Shown here one piece after another: positions 1 to 6,541 of a stretch of DNA of 8,125 nt. The position numbers were made by a program, and so were the translations under genes. Position 1 is the first letter of the stretch. Each line of letters opens with the position of its first letter. Below the pieces are notes generated by a model. The model saw nothing but the letters and a program-made list of their open reading frames with translations. It searched no databases and had not been told where the DNA came from. The DNA is taken from contig CAJWET010000065.1 in assembly GCA_913031515.1 (NCBI GenBank), positions 1 through 8,125 of the forward strand, given 5' to 3'. Source of the DNA: an uncultured Acidimicrobiaceae bacterium. Lineage in GTDB: Bacteria > Actinomycetota > Acidimicrobiia > Acidimicrobiales > UBA8592.

Positions 1-409
1 CCCCGTTTGCAGGATCATGGACTATGGGAAATACAAGTATGAGGTGGCACAGAGGGCAAAGGACTCCCGAAAGAAAAGCACGAACATCGTAGTCAAAGAG
101 CTTAAGTACCGACCCAAAATCGCCAAAGGGGATTTTAATACAAAGACCAGCAAGGTAAGGAAATTCCTAGAAGATGGCTACAAGGTTAAGCTGACAATAA
201 TGTTTCGTGGTCGAGAAGTTCAACATCCGGAATTGGGAAGAAGGATTCTCGATGAAGTAGCTGAACTTATGGAAGACATTGCGATTCTTGAAGCTTACCC
301 CCAGCTTGACGGTCGAAATATGACCATGGTTCTTGGCCCAGACAAAAAGGCCTTAGCTAATCTTCGTAAGGCTAAGGAGAAGCAGCAGCTGGAAGAGGCG
401 GGAGATTAG
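1..409 (+). CDS. infC: Translation initiation factor IF-3, 3' part (C-terminal domain)
   Basis: IF3 binds the 30S subunit, keeps it apart from 50S, and checks start-codon and initiator-tRNA pairing. The gene is cut by the window edge: the frame is open from position 2 and reads PVCRIMDYGKYKYE, the family signature at the end of the N-terminal domain. A basic linker helix follows (AQRAKDSRKK), then the whole C-terminal domain: VKELKYRPKI, a short segment GDFNTKTSKVRKFLEDG, the strand KVKLTIMFRGRE, the helix around HPELGRRILDEV, and the closing MTMVLGP. It ends in a short charged tail (KAKEKQQLEEAGD) and a TAG stop at 407-409. The ATG at 17 lies inside the conserved DYGK motif, so it is an internal Met and not the start; the true start is upstream of the window. 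infC before rpmI and rplT is the near-universal bacterial order. The visible part looks intact. Confidence 0.97.
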   Translation, partial: PVCRIMDYGKYKYEVAQRAKDSRKKSTNIVVKELKYRPKIAKGDFNTKTSKVRKFLEDGYKVKLTIMFRGREVQHPELGRRILDEVAELMEDIAILEAYPQLDGRNMTMVLGPDKKALANLRKAKEKQQLEEAGD

Positions 410-415
410 TTTTTA

Positions 416-445
416 TAACTAGTGTTAGGTGACTGAAGGTAGTTA
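416..445 (+). promoter_or_regulatory. Possible irregular hairpin with GNRA loop in the infC-rpmI leader
   Basis: The 103-nt gap 410-512 can form an irregular stem: 416-421 pairs with 440-445 (six pairs, TAACTA/TAGTTA), then a 3x3 internal loop, then 425-428 pairs with 433-436 (four pairs, one G-U) closed by the tetraloop GTGA, a GNRA loop. In E. coli, ribosomal protein L20 represses rpmI-rplT translation by binding structured RNA upstream of rpmI, so this place is right for such a control. Whether this hairpin forms or binds L20 is inference; short stems arise by chance, and I recognise no known leader family here. Confidence 0.3.
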
Positions 446-480
446 ATTTACAAATTCGAGATCTGGTAACTGAGGATAGT
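428..480 (+). repeat. Imperfect 16-nt direct repeat in the infC-rpmI gap
   Basis: GGTGACTGAAGGTAGT at 428-443 recurs as GGTAACTGAGGATAGT at 465-480, 13 of 16 bases identical with a 37-nt period. All three differences are G/A transitions. In each copy the start can form a tetraloop of GNRA type (GTGA at 429-432, GTAA at 466-469) closed by a G-C pair. The second hairpin is weak, with a T-T mismatch inside a four-position stem (462-465 with 470-473). The repeat is seen directly; its role is unknown. Confidence 0.6.
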
Positions 481-512
481 AGACCTGCCCAAGAGAGTGA
501 TGGAGAGAGAAC

Positions 513-713
513 ATGGCAAAAACAAAAATGAAGACCAATAAGAGTTCAGCAAAACGATTCAAGAAAACGTCAAGTGGAAAATTGAAGCGAGGCCGTATGC
601 ATCGCAACCACTTGGCAGAAGCTAAATCCCCTAAACGAAAACGTCAAGCACGGCGACCTGGTGAAGTGAGCAAAGCAGATACCCCAGCAGTACGGCGTAA
701 CTTAGGGATTTGA
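513..713 (+). CDS. rpmI: 50S ribosomal protein L35 (bL35)
   Basis: L35 is a small, very basic protein of the large ribosomal subunit. The 66 residues match the usual family length of about 64-66. The N-terminal signature is clear (KMKTNKSSAKRFKKTSSGKLKR, residues 5-26; most members have His where Asn9 stands), followed by the basic HRNHL and SPKRKRQARR stretches and the closing VSKADTPAVRRNLGI. The ATG at 513 has a good ribosome binding site, GGAGAGAG at 502-509, a few bases upstream. The more internal ATG encoding Met6 would have worse spacing. It lies between infC and rplT as in nearly all bacteria and is probably co-transcribed with them. If this operon is L20-controlled, the 103-nt leader in front of this gene is where the repressor would act. 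No anomaly in length or frame. Confidence 0.97.
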   Translation: MAKTKMKTNKSSAKRFKKTSSGKLKRGRMHRNHLAEAKSPKRKRQARRPGEVSKADTPAVRRNLGI

Positions 714-774
714 CAATCAAGTGAAGCTAAGAATGGACAGAAGCTCATTCATCTTCCTATAGAGGAGAAATACG

Positions 775-1143
775 ATGGCGAGAACAAAAACTTCAATAAA
801 TCGAAAGAAGCGACGTCGACAAGTTCTAGGCAAGGCTAAGGGCTACTACGGAAACAAAAGTAGGACATTTCGTGCGGCTAATGAACAGATCATGCATAGT
901 GGCAACTATGCGTTTCGAGATCGCCGAGCTAGGAAGGGTGAGTTCCGGAAACTATGGATTCAACGTATCAACGCCGCTTGCCGCCAGCATGGAACTACTT
1001 ACAGCCGGTTCATCAGTGGCCTCAAGAGCGCTGAAGTGGAAGTAGATCGCAAAAATCTCTCAAATTTAGCTATCAATGATCCGGATGCATTTGCAAGGCT
1101 GGTTGAAATTGCAAATAAGGCGAATGCTGATCAAGTAGGCTGA
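775..1143 (+). CDS. rplT: 50S ribosomal protein L20 (bL20)
   Basis: L20 binds 23S rRNA early and is needed for assembly of the large subunit; in E. coli and Bacillus it also represses its own operon. The 122-residue product has the family's usual length (about 117-122). The N-terminal half is the basic extended tail (MARTKTSINRKKRRRQVLGKAKGYYG) that threads into rRNA. The globular RNA-binding half carries the hallmarks YAFRDRRARKGEFRKLWIQRINAA, YSRFISGLK and the LAINDPDAFARLVE end. The ATG at 775 follows a strong binding site, GGAG at 764-767, seven bases away. The 61-nt gap after rpmI (714-774) shows only weak short inverted repeats such as GAAG/CTTC. The stop TGA (1141-1143) shares its last base with the ATG of the next gene, which suggests translational coupling. 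Confidence 0.98.
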   Translation: MARTKTSINRKKRRRQVLGKAKGYYGNKSRTFRAANEQIMHSGNYAFRDRRARKGEFRKLWIQRINAACRQHGTTYSRFISGLKSAEVEVDRKNLSNLAINDPDAFARLVEIANKANADQVG

Positions 1144-1952
1144 TGCCGGCAATGGTCGCTATTTCTAAGAGCAACCGAAGAGTCAGGGAGTTACGTAAAC
1201 TCCTGAGAAACAGCAGATATCGGGATGAGACAAAAACTTTTGTCATCGAAGGGCAAAGTCTGTTGGAAGAAGCGGCTTCAACAGGAAACGCGCCAATTGA
1301 TGTATTCGTAGAAGAAAATGAAAGCAGTTTCGAAGCTGAAATCGAAAGGCGTAATTTTAAGTTAACCAAGGTTTGGCATCTTGATGCTGGAACATTGAAG
1401 TTCATAGCTTCGACTCAGAACCCACAGCCGATTCTTGCGACTATGCCAATGATGGATTTGGAATTCCATGAGGTTATTGGCGCTTCTCCGAGATTTCTAG
1501 TCGTTGGAGTGGAGATTAGTGACCCAGGAAATGCCGGCACGATCATTCGAACTGCAGCAGCAGCGGGAGCGGATGGTGTAGTTTTTTCTAAAGACTCTGT
1601 AGATATTTTTAATCCAAAAGTCGTGCGAGCTTCGGCTGGTTCGATTTTCCGTATCCCCGTTGTTCGATCTGTTGAAATGAAAGAGTTTTTCCAAAACTGC
1701 AACCGAAATGGAATAGCTACATTGGGCCTTTGCGGCAAAGGGGAATTCCAGTACGACACATATGACCTTGATCAGCGTGTGGCATTGCTTGTCGGAAATG
1801 AGAGTCGAGGTCTTAAAAGTCAAGTAAGGGGTCAGCTTACGGCAGAAATTTCGATTCCCATGGAAGCCGGAGTTGAGTCACTGAATGCTGCGTCAGCACT
1901 CTCGATCGTCTCTTTCGAATTACGACGGCAAAGAGCCTCCAATGATGACTGA
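1143..1952 (+). CDS. tsnR: SpoU/TrmH-family RNA 2'-O-methyltransferase
   Basis: This 269-residue enzyme transfers a methyl group from S-adenosylmethionine to a ribose 2'-OH in RNA. It has the two-part layout of rRNA-type members. Residues about 8-100 look like the substrate-binding domain (SKSNRRVRELRKL, then FVIEGQSLLEEA). Residues about 117-265 form the knotted SPOUT catalytic domain. All three family motifs are present: DPGNAGTIIRTAAAAGADG (127-145, with Asn130 and Arg136), LLVGNESRGL (215-224) and IPMEAGVESLNAASALSIV (238-256). NPKVVRASAGSIFRIPV (157-173) is also typical. The ATG at 1143 overlaps the rplT stop (TGATG) with only a weak AGTAGG upstream, so coupled translation is likely; Met4 at 1152 is an alternative start. 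The symbol rests on position: M. tuberculosis tsnR lies between rplT and pheS. The target nucleotide cannot be read from the sequence, and thiostrepton resistance should not be assumed. Confidence 0.9.
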   Translation: MPAMVAISKSNRRVRELRKLLRNSRYRDETKTFVIEGQSLLEEAASTGNAPIDVFVEENESSFEAEIERRNFKLTKVWHLDAGTLKFIASTQNPQPILATMPMMDLEFHEVIGASPRFLVVGVEISDPGNAGTIIRTAAAAGADGVVFSKDSVDIFNPKVVRASAGSIFRIPVVRSVEMKEFFQNCNRNGIATLGLCGKGEFQYDTYDLDQRVALLVGNESRGLKSQVRGQLTAEISIPMEAGVESLNAASALSIVSFELRRQRASNDD

Positions 1953-1964
1953 CATCACTCAGTC
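1947..1964 (+). other. Small hairpin spanning the tsnR stop codon
   Basis: GACTGA (1947-1952) and TCAGTC (1959-1964) form a perfect six-pair stem with a six-base loop, and the TGA stop of the methyltransferase gene lies in the left arm. No run of T follows (GGCTTGTTGACCC), so it does not fit a standard Rho-independent terminator. It could slow 3' decay or be chance. The inverted repeat is seen; any function is speculation. Confidence 0.3.
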
Positions 1965-2048
1965 GGCTTGTTGACCCGATTATTCTAGTCATTGGTGAAC
2001 TATTCATTAAATCCCTGCAAACTTCATCTCCAACCTGCGAGAATGTCA

Positions 2049-2071
2049 TTACCTAACGGTAAAGATGGTGA
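2049..2071 (+). promoter_or_regulatory. pheS translation start region: small hairpin and ribosome binding site
   Basis: TTACC (2049-2053) and GGTAA (2058-2062) pair around a TAAC loop just before the pheS ribosome binding site, GGTGA at 2067-2071, three bases from the ATG at 2075. An in-frame TGA at 2069-2071 excludes a longer PheS, so the binding site and the stop together fix the start. The rest of the 122-nt gap (1953-2074) shows no T-box signature, no terminator and no promoter pair that I would defend. Confidence 0.45.
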
Positions 2072-2074
2072 AGG

Positions 2075-3070
2075 ATGAGCGACTATCAGAAACTCGTAGA
2101 GAAAGCACGAAGTGCAGCTGCGTTGGCACAAAACACAGAGGAACTATCTGGCGCGCGCACTGATTTTCTTGGAAAAAAATCTGTGTTGTCCGAAGCAAAA
2201 AAGCAATTGGGGTTACTTCCAGAAGGTGAACGAGCAGCAGCTGGTAGAGATTTGAACGAGATCCGTAAACTTATTGAAGAAACTTTCACGGATCGTGAAA
2301 CAGCTATTCAAGATGAAATATGGGGCTTGCAATTTGAAGCAGAGCGATTGGACATTTCGGAAAGACTTGAGAGTTTGCGAAGGGGGCACCTGCATCTCAT
2401 AACACAAGCTCGCGACCATCTAGAGGATGTGTTTGTAGGGATGGGGTTTACGGTTGCAGAAGGCCCAGAGGTAGAGACAGCTTGGTATAACTTTGAAGCT
2501 CTTAATATTCCTGATTGGCATCCTGCAAGGGGAAACTTCGATACGATCTTTGTCGATTTGGGAGATCCAGAGGAAGTGATGTTGCGATCCCATACCTCAC
2601 CTGTACAAGTACGCACTATGGAAAAACATGAGCCGCCAATATATATTGTTGCACCCGGTCGAACTTTCCGAACAGACAGTGCTGACGCCACTCATCTGCC
2701 CGCCTTTAACCAGATTGAAGGACTAGTTGTTGATAACGGGATCACCATGGGCGATCTTGCAGGGACAATAGATTCGTTTGTTCAAGCTTTTTTTGGTTCC
2801 GAGGTAAAGTCCAGATTGAGGCCGAGCTATTTCCCATTTACTGAACCTTCAGCCGAATTTGATATTTCTCGTCCAGATGGAAGTTGGTTGGAGCTTGGAG
2901 GGTGTGGAATGGTGCATCCTAATGTCCTTCTAAACTGTGGTATCGATCCAGAAGAATGGCAGGGTTTTGCTTTCGGCTTCGGAATTGACCGGTTGGTTGC
3001 AATGCGTTATGGGCTAGACGATATTCGCGAATTGGTGATCAACGACGCTCGGTTTCTAAGGCAGTTCTAG
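2075..3070 (+). CDS. pheS: Phenylalanine--tRNA ligase alpha subunit
   Basis: PheS is the catalytic subunit of the alpha2-beta2 class II synthetase that charges tRNA-Phe in the cytoplasm. The 331 residues are near the usual bacterial length. Residues 1-100 are the charged N-terminal coiled-coil arm that contacts tRNA (LGKKSVLSEAKKQLGLLP at 32-49). The catalytic domain follows with TAWYNFEALNIPDWHPAR (135-152), LRSHTSPVQVR (170-180, the His-Thr-Ser that binds substrate), motif 2 TFRTDSADATH (197-207), FNQIEGLVVD (211-220), RPSYFPFTEPSAE (249-261), GGCGMVHP (275-282) and motif 3 FAFGFGIDR (298-306). One oddity: residue 212 is Asn, where almost all family members I know have His (FHQ). The adjacent Gln213 and Glu215, which correspond to phenylalanine-binding residues in the Thermus enzyme, are kept. 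pheT follows after 7 nt, so the two subunits are surely co-expressed. Confidence 0.97.
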   Translation: MSDYQKLVEKARSAAALAQNTEELSGARTDFLGKKSVLSEAKKQLGLLPEGERAAAGRDLNEIRKLIEETFTDRETAIQDEIWGLQFEAERLDISERLESLRRGHLHLITQARDHLEDVFVGMGFTVAEGPEVETAWYNFEALNIPDWHPARGNFDTIFVDLGDPEEVMLRSHTSPVQVRTMEKHEPPIYIVAPGRTFRTDSADATHLPAFNQIEGLVVDNGITMGDLAGTIDSFVQAFFGSEVKSRLRPSYFPFTEPSAEFDISRPDGSWLELGGCGMVHPNVLLNCGIDPEEWQGFAFGFGIDRLVAMRYGLDDIRELVINDARFLRQF

Positions 3071-3077
3071 GAGAAGC

Positions 3078-5447
3078 ATGAAGGTCTTATTATCGTGGCT
3101 AAAAGAATTCGCACCAGATATCGATGGTGACCCTATTTCGCTTGGAGAGCGATTGAGCCAGTTGGGTTTAGCTGTTGAGGAAATGTCAATCCTTGGAGAA
3201 GGCCTTGGCGGAGTTGTTGTTGGTCGTATTCTTGACCTTCGACCTCACCCCGACGCTGAAAGGATACAGCTTGTAGACGTAGACTTGGGAGACGGGAGCG
3301 CTACTCAGATTTGCTGTGGGGCTTTTAACATGGCAGTTGGGGACTGTGTCCCAGTTGCGACTGTTGGCAGTGTTCTTCCGGACGGTATGGAGATATCACA
3401 GCGGAAGCTTAGGGGTCAAGTGTCGAATGGAATGTGCTGTTCTCCTGCCGAGCTTGGTTTAGGGGAGGATCATGATGGAATAATGATTTTGCCAATGGGG
3501 GATAACACACCTACTGCGGGGATGCCGATAACAGAAGCATTGGGTATGCAGCGGGATATTCTGTGGGACCTAGAGATAAATGCTAATCGTCCTGATGCAA
3601 TGAGCGTGGCTGGAGTAGCACGAGATCTTGCTGCCTCTCTGGGTATTCCCTTTACCTATCCTGATTATGACTTTAGGGAGAATGGTGTATTGTCTTCAAG
3701 TCTTGCAACTGTTGAAATTGCTGACCCTACTTTGTGCGGACGGTTCGTAGTTCGTGTCGCTTCAGGAGTGACGATGGGGGAGTCCCCCAGTTGGATCCAG
3801 AACAGGTTATTAAATCTTGGGATGAGACCTATCAATAATGTGGTTGATATATCGAACTATGTCATGCTTGAGCTCGGCCAACCTAATCACACCTATGATC
3901 TGGCCAAGGTCCCCGAAGGTCATCTATCAATCAGGCGAGCTAGCGAAGGAGAAGTTATTACCACCCTGGATGGAGAGGAGAGGATCCTTGTTTCTACAGA
4001 TGGTGTAATAGCAAATCTACAGGGAAAAGGCATAGGGATAGCTGGTGTGATGGGTGGGTTTTCAACGGAGATTTCAGAGACAACCAAAGATGTGTTGATC
4101 GAGGTTGCTTGGTGGGATCCTCCGTCGATTTCAAGAACAGTCAAAAGATTGAATCTTATGAGTGAAGCTTCCATGCGATTTCGTCGCGGAGCTGATTACG
4201 GGGACAATCTAGAGCGTTCGTTAACTCGTATAGCAAATCTGCTTTCCGATGGTGGCGCGGAAATTACCTCTGGGATGGTCGAAGATACGGGTGACTTGCC
4301 CTCTCGTGAGGCAATTAAAGTTCGAATTGACAAAATTAATGGATTATTAGGGACCGATTTGCCAGCAAAGAATATGAAGTCCTATCTCGGATCAATTGGT
4401 TTCGCGGCCTCTGTCAAGAAAGGCGATCTGGCGGTTACCATACCGACTTGGCGATGGGACACTGAAACTGAAACTGATATTGCTGAAGAGGTTGCAAGAA
4501 TCTTCGGATATGAGAATATCAATCGAACAGTACCTAGGGGTACTTCCCCAGGTTCGCTCAGTCAGTATCAGAAAAACCGCAGGCGGGTCCGTGAAATCCT
4601 CGTAGGCTTCGGGTGTGACGAGACCATGCCAATGCCTTTCCTTGCTCCTGGGGATCTTCGTTCAGCGGGTTTGCCGGAGGAGGCTATTAGCCTTACCAAC
4701 CCTTTAGTCCATGAAGAATCATTGTTGCGGACCTCGCTTTTGCCTGGGCAGTTAAAAGTCATTTCTTACAACCAGTCTCATCGAGTAAATGACCTTCGCT
4801 TATTTGAGATAGGCCATATATTTTTACCTTCATTAGATGACGCGATCTTGCCAGATGAACGCGAACACCTTTCTGTTGCCTTGGTTAATGCCCACGTGTC
4901 TGAAGTCGTTGATCTTCTTTATGCGTTAGGAAGTGAGCTAGCCTTCCCAAATCTTCAACTGATTCCAGAGGCCCCCGCAGGGATGCACCCTGCCCGATCT
5001 TCTGAGGTGACAGTAGCCGGGAAGATATGTGGTTACATCGGTGAGATTGATCCGCGTGTTTTGCAATCCTATGAAGTTGATGGAAGGGTAGCATGGCTTG
5101 AATTGAACCTTGGAAAAGTTCTGAGCGGGCCTTTGGGGAGAAGAAGCTATAGAGGAATCTCGAAATATCCTTCAAGTGATGTTGATCTTGCCTTTGACGT
5201 GCCTTCGTCCGTTAGGTCTGCAACCATAATTGAGTGTATTCGGAAGGCGGGAAGTGATCTCTTGCTTAATGTAAGGCTGTTCGACTCATATTCTGGCGAA
5301 TCAATCGAAGAAGGCCGCCGAAGCCTCGCGTACCGGCTTCGTTTTCAGGCTACTGACCGGACTTTAACTGATGATGAAGTAGCGGTAATGCGCGCTAGCT
5401 GTATAGATCTCGTTGAGGAGAAAACAGACGCCAGACTTCGTGTATAG
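3078..5447 (+). CDS. pheT: Phenylalanine--tRNA ligase beta subunit
   Basis: PheT is the large subunit of phenylalanyl-tRNA synthetase; it recognises tRNA-Phe and edits mischarged Tyr-tRNA-Phe. At 789 residues it is full length for the long bacterial form. Domains in order: MKVLLSWLKEF start; EMAP-like tRNA-binding OB fold about 40-150 (RPHPDAERIQLVDVDLG at 55-71, LRGQVSNGMCCSPAELGL at 111-128); B3/B4 editing region about 210-385 (GMRPINNVVDISNYVMLELG at 248-267, FRRGADYG at 368-375); B5 about 410-482 (PTWRWDTETETDIAEEVARI at 456-475); the inactive synthetase-like core about 495-690 (NPLVHEESLLRTSLLPG at 541-557); and the FDX-ACB anticodon-binding domain about 695-788, ending in GRRSLAYRLRFQATDRTLTD and LRV. 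The ATG has an AGGAGAAG binding site overlapping the pheS stop. The last G of its TAG stop is the first base of the TA-rich repeat. Confidence 0.98.
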   Translation: MKVLLSWLKEFAPDIDGDPISLGERLSQLGLAVEEMSILGEGLGGVVVGRILDLRPHPDAERIQLVDVDLGDGSATQICCGAFNMAVGDCVPVATVGSVLPDGMEISQRKLRGQVSNGMCCSPAELGLGEDHDGIMILPMGDNTPTAGMPITEALGMQRDILWDLEINANRPDAMSVAGVARDLAASLGIPFTYPDYDFRENGVLSSSLATVEIADPTLCGRFVVRVASGVTMGESPSWIQNRLLNLGMRPINNVVDISNYVMLELGQPNHTYDLAKVPEGHLSIRRASEGEVITTLDGEERILVSTDGVIANLQGKGIGIAGVMGGFSTEISETTKDVLIEVAWWDPPSISRTVKRLNLMSEASMRFRRGADYGDNLERSLTRIANLLSDGGAEITSGMVEDTGDLPSREAIKVRIDKINGLLGTDLPAKNMKSYLGSIGFAASVKKGDLAVTIPTWRWDTETETDIAEEVARIFGYENINRTVPRGTSPGSLSQYQKNRRRVREILVGFGCDETMPMPFLAPGDLRSAGLPEEAISLTNPLVHEESLLRTSLLPGQLKVISYNQSHRVNDLRLFEIGHIFLPSLDDAILPDEREHLSVALVNAHVSEVVDLLYALGSELAFPNLQLIPEAPAGMHPARSSEVTVAGKICGYIGEIDPRVLQSYEVDGRVAWLELNLGKVLSGPLGRRSYRGISKYPSSDVDLAFDVPSSVRSATIIECIRKAGSDLLLNVRLFDSYSGESIEEGRRSLAYRLRFQATDRTLTDDEVAVMRASCIDLVEEKTDARLRV

Positions 5448-5482
5448 TATATATATACGTATATGTGTATATATATACATAT
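5447..5482 (+). repeat. Twin 12-nt palindromes in a 36-nt alternating purine-pyrimidine tract
   Basis: The pheT-argC gap (5448-5499) is mostly one striking element. GTATATATATAC, itself a perfect palindrome, occurs at 5447-5458 and again at 5467-5478, separated by GTATATGT (period 20 nt). The whole stretch 5447-5482 alternates purine and pyrimidine without a break. The two copies can also pair with each other as a 12-bp stem with an 8-nt loop, and ATATACGTATAT at 5453-5464 is a further palindrome across the junction. It contrasts with the mid-40s GC around it. Possible roles are an easily melted or cruciform-forming site, a dimer-binding operator, or part of an argC promoter. It is not a typical terminator, since no T run follows the stem, and it does not resemble the ArgR box consensus. 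Confidence 0.85.
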
Positions 5483-5499
5483 CATGGTAGGGTTGATTT

Positions 5500-6534
5500 A
5501 TGAAACAAGTAGGAATAATCGGAGCTTCAGGCTATACAGGCGCTGAGTTACTTCGCCTTATCGCTGGACATCCGAATTTGGAACTTCAGGTCGCTACTGG
5601 TGAAACTCAAGCAGGCATCCCCATTCGAGATCTATATCCAAGTCTTTCGGCACCTTACCCAACAGCCAATTTTGATTCATATGCGCCTGAAATTGTCGAT
5701 GGCCTTGATCTCGTCTTTTGTGCATTGCCTCACGGAATAAGCCAATCTATTATTCCCGACATTCATCAAATAGTAGGACATGTCGTCGATCTAGGTTCAG
5801 ATTATCGGCTTGAAGACCCAACCCTTTACACGGAATGGTATGGAATGGAACATAGTAGCCCCGAATTACTCTCGGATTTCGTTTATGGTTTACCAGAATT
5901 ATTTCGAAACGATATTAAGGGGGCTTCATTAATCGCAGCCACAGGATGTAATGCTGCAGCAGCTATTTTTGCTCTCGCTCCATTCGTTCATTCGCAAGCC
6001 ATCGAGAGTGAAGCTATGATCGTGGATCTTATAACCGGTGTTAGTGGGGCGGGTCGCCCACCGAAAGAGCACACATCATTTTGTGCTGTTGATGGGAATA
6101 TCACTCCATATGAGTTATTGACCCATAGGCATACACCAGAGATTGAACAAGCACTCACTACCTTCAGCGGGTATTCTGCATCAGTTCTTTTTACACCCCA
6201 TCTCGCTCCCATGGACCGGGGGATTATAGCGACGTGTTATGGCCGAACAACTCAGGAAATGTCTACGGATGAAGCTTTGCATCAGCTACACACATTTTAC
6301 GAAGATGAACCATTTTTTATTGTTGATGAACGTCCCCCGTCCACCAAATCTACCTTAGGAGCGAATACCGTCCATCTCACTGCGAGAGTAGATGAACGTA
6401 CAGGGATGCTTGTGACCATCTCAACACTAGATAATCTCGTAAAGGGTGCGTCGGGGATGGCCATACAGAATGCAAATCTTGCCCTTGACCTAGAGGAAAC
6501 AATCGGCTTGCCCACTATTGGTCTTTACCCCTAG
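5500..6534 (+). CDS. argC: N-acetyl-gamma-glutamyl-phosphate reductase
   Basis: ArgC reduces N-acetylglutamyl phosphate to N-acetylglutamate semialdehyde with NADPH, the third step of arginine synthesis. The 344-residue length is typical. The N-terminal dinucleotide fold opens with VGIIGASGYTGAELLRL (4-20). LVFCALPHGIS (71-81), DLGSDYRLEDPTLYTEWYG (97-115) and VYGLPELFR (128-136) follow. The catalytic Cys is Cys150 in ATGCNAAAA, and the catalytic His lies in HRHTPEIEQ (209-217). VSGAGRPPKE (181-190) and the C-terminal VDERTGMLVTISTLDNLVKGASGMAIQNAN match the family. The context around Cys150 is unusual: most ArgC proteins read PGCYPTA, whereas GCN-type sequences occur in some ArgC/LysY relatives. 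The neighbouring argJ and argB favour the arginine role over LysY. The ATG at 5500 follows GGTAGGG (5486-5492), with seven bases between. Confidence 0.96.
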   Translation: MKQVGIIGASGYTGAELLRLIAGHPNLELQVATGETQAGIPIRDLYPSLSAPYPTANFDSYAPEIVDGLDLVFCALPHGISQSIIPDIHQIVGHVVDLGSDYRLEDPTLYTEWYGMEHSSPELLSDFVYGLPELFRNDIKGASLIAATGCNAAAAIFALAPFVHSQAIESEAMIVDLITGVSGAGRPPKEHTSFCAVDGNITPYELLTHRHTPEIEQALTTFSGYSASVLFTPHLAPMDRGIIATCYGRTTQEMSTDEALHQLHTFYEDEPFFIVDERPPSTKSTLGANTVHLTARVDERTGMLVTISTLDNLVKGASGMAIQNANLALDLEETIGLPTIGLYP

Positions 6535-6537
6535 GAA
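6533..6537 (+). promoter_or_regulatory. argJ ribosome binding site that decides the start
   Basis: AGGAA lies inside and just after the argC TAG stop (6532-6534) and five nt... from 6537 four bases, before the ATG at 6542. It supports that ATG over the in-frame TTG at 6518, which would add eight residues, overlap argC by 17 nt and lacks a good binding site. Confidence 0.7.
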
Positions 6538-6541
6538 CAAT

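Noticed and set aside
1971..2006. Promoter with TTGACC (1971-1976) before pheS
   Set aside because: No acceptable -10 hexamer lies 16-18 nt downstream; the nearest TA-rich hexamers are TATTCT, too close, and TATTCA at 2001, too far.
1953..2074. T-box riboswitch or Phe-rich attenuation peptide for pheST
   Set aside because: The gap is too short for a T-box and lacks the conserved T-box sequence; no short frame rich in Phe codons with a binding site is seen.
2308..2691. 127-residue open frame on the minus strand
   Set aside because: It is the reverse complement of the conserved pheS coding region and has no recognisable domain. The other minus-strand frames (for example 1073-1405, 1415-1759, 6631-6936) fail for the same reason.
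5447..5478. Rho-independent terminator after pheT
   Set aside because: The possible 12-bp stem is almost all A-T, and no T run follows; the sequence goes on to ATATCATGGTAGGG.
5448..5499. ArgR operator (ARG box) before argC
   Set aside because: No match to the TGAAT/ATTCA-type palindrome; the palindromes present are pure TA alternations with different ends.
6518..6541. Longer argJ start at TTG 6518
   Set aside because: It overlaps argC and has no good binding site; the ATG at 6542 follows AGGAA, and its N-terminus fits the family.
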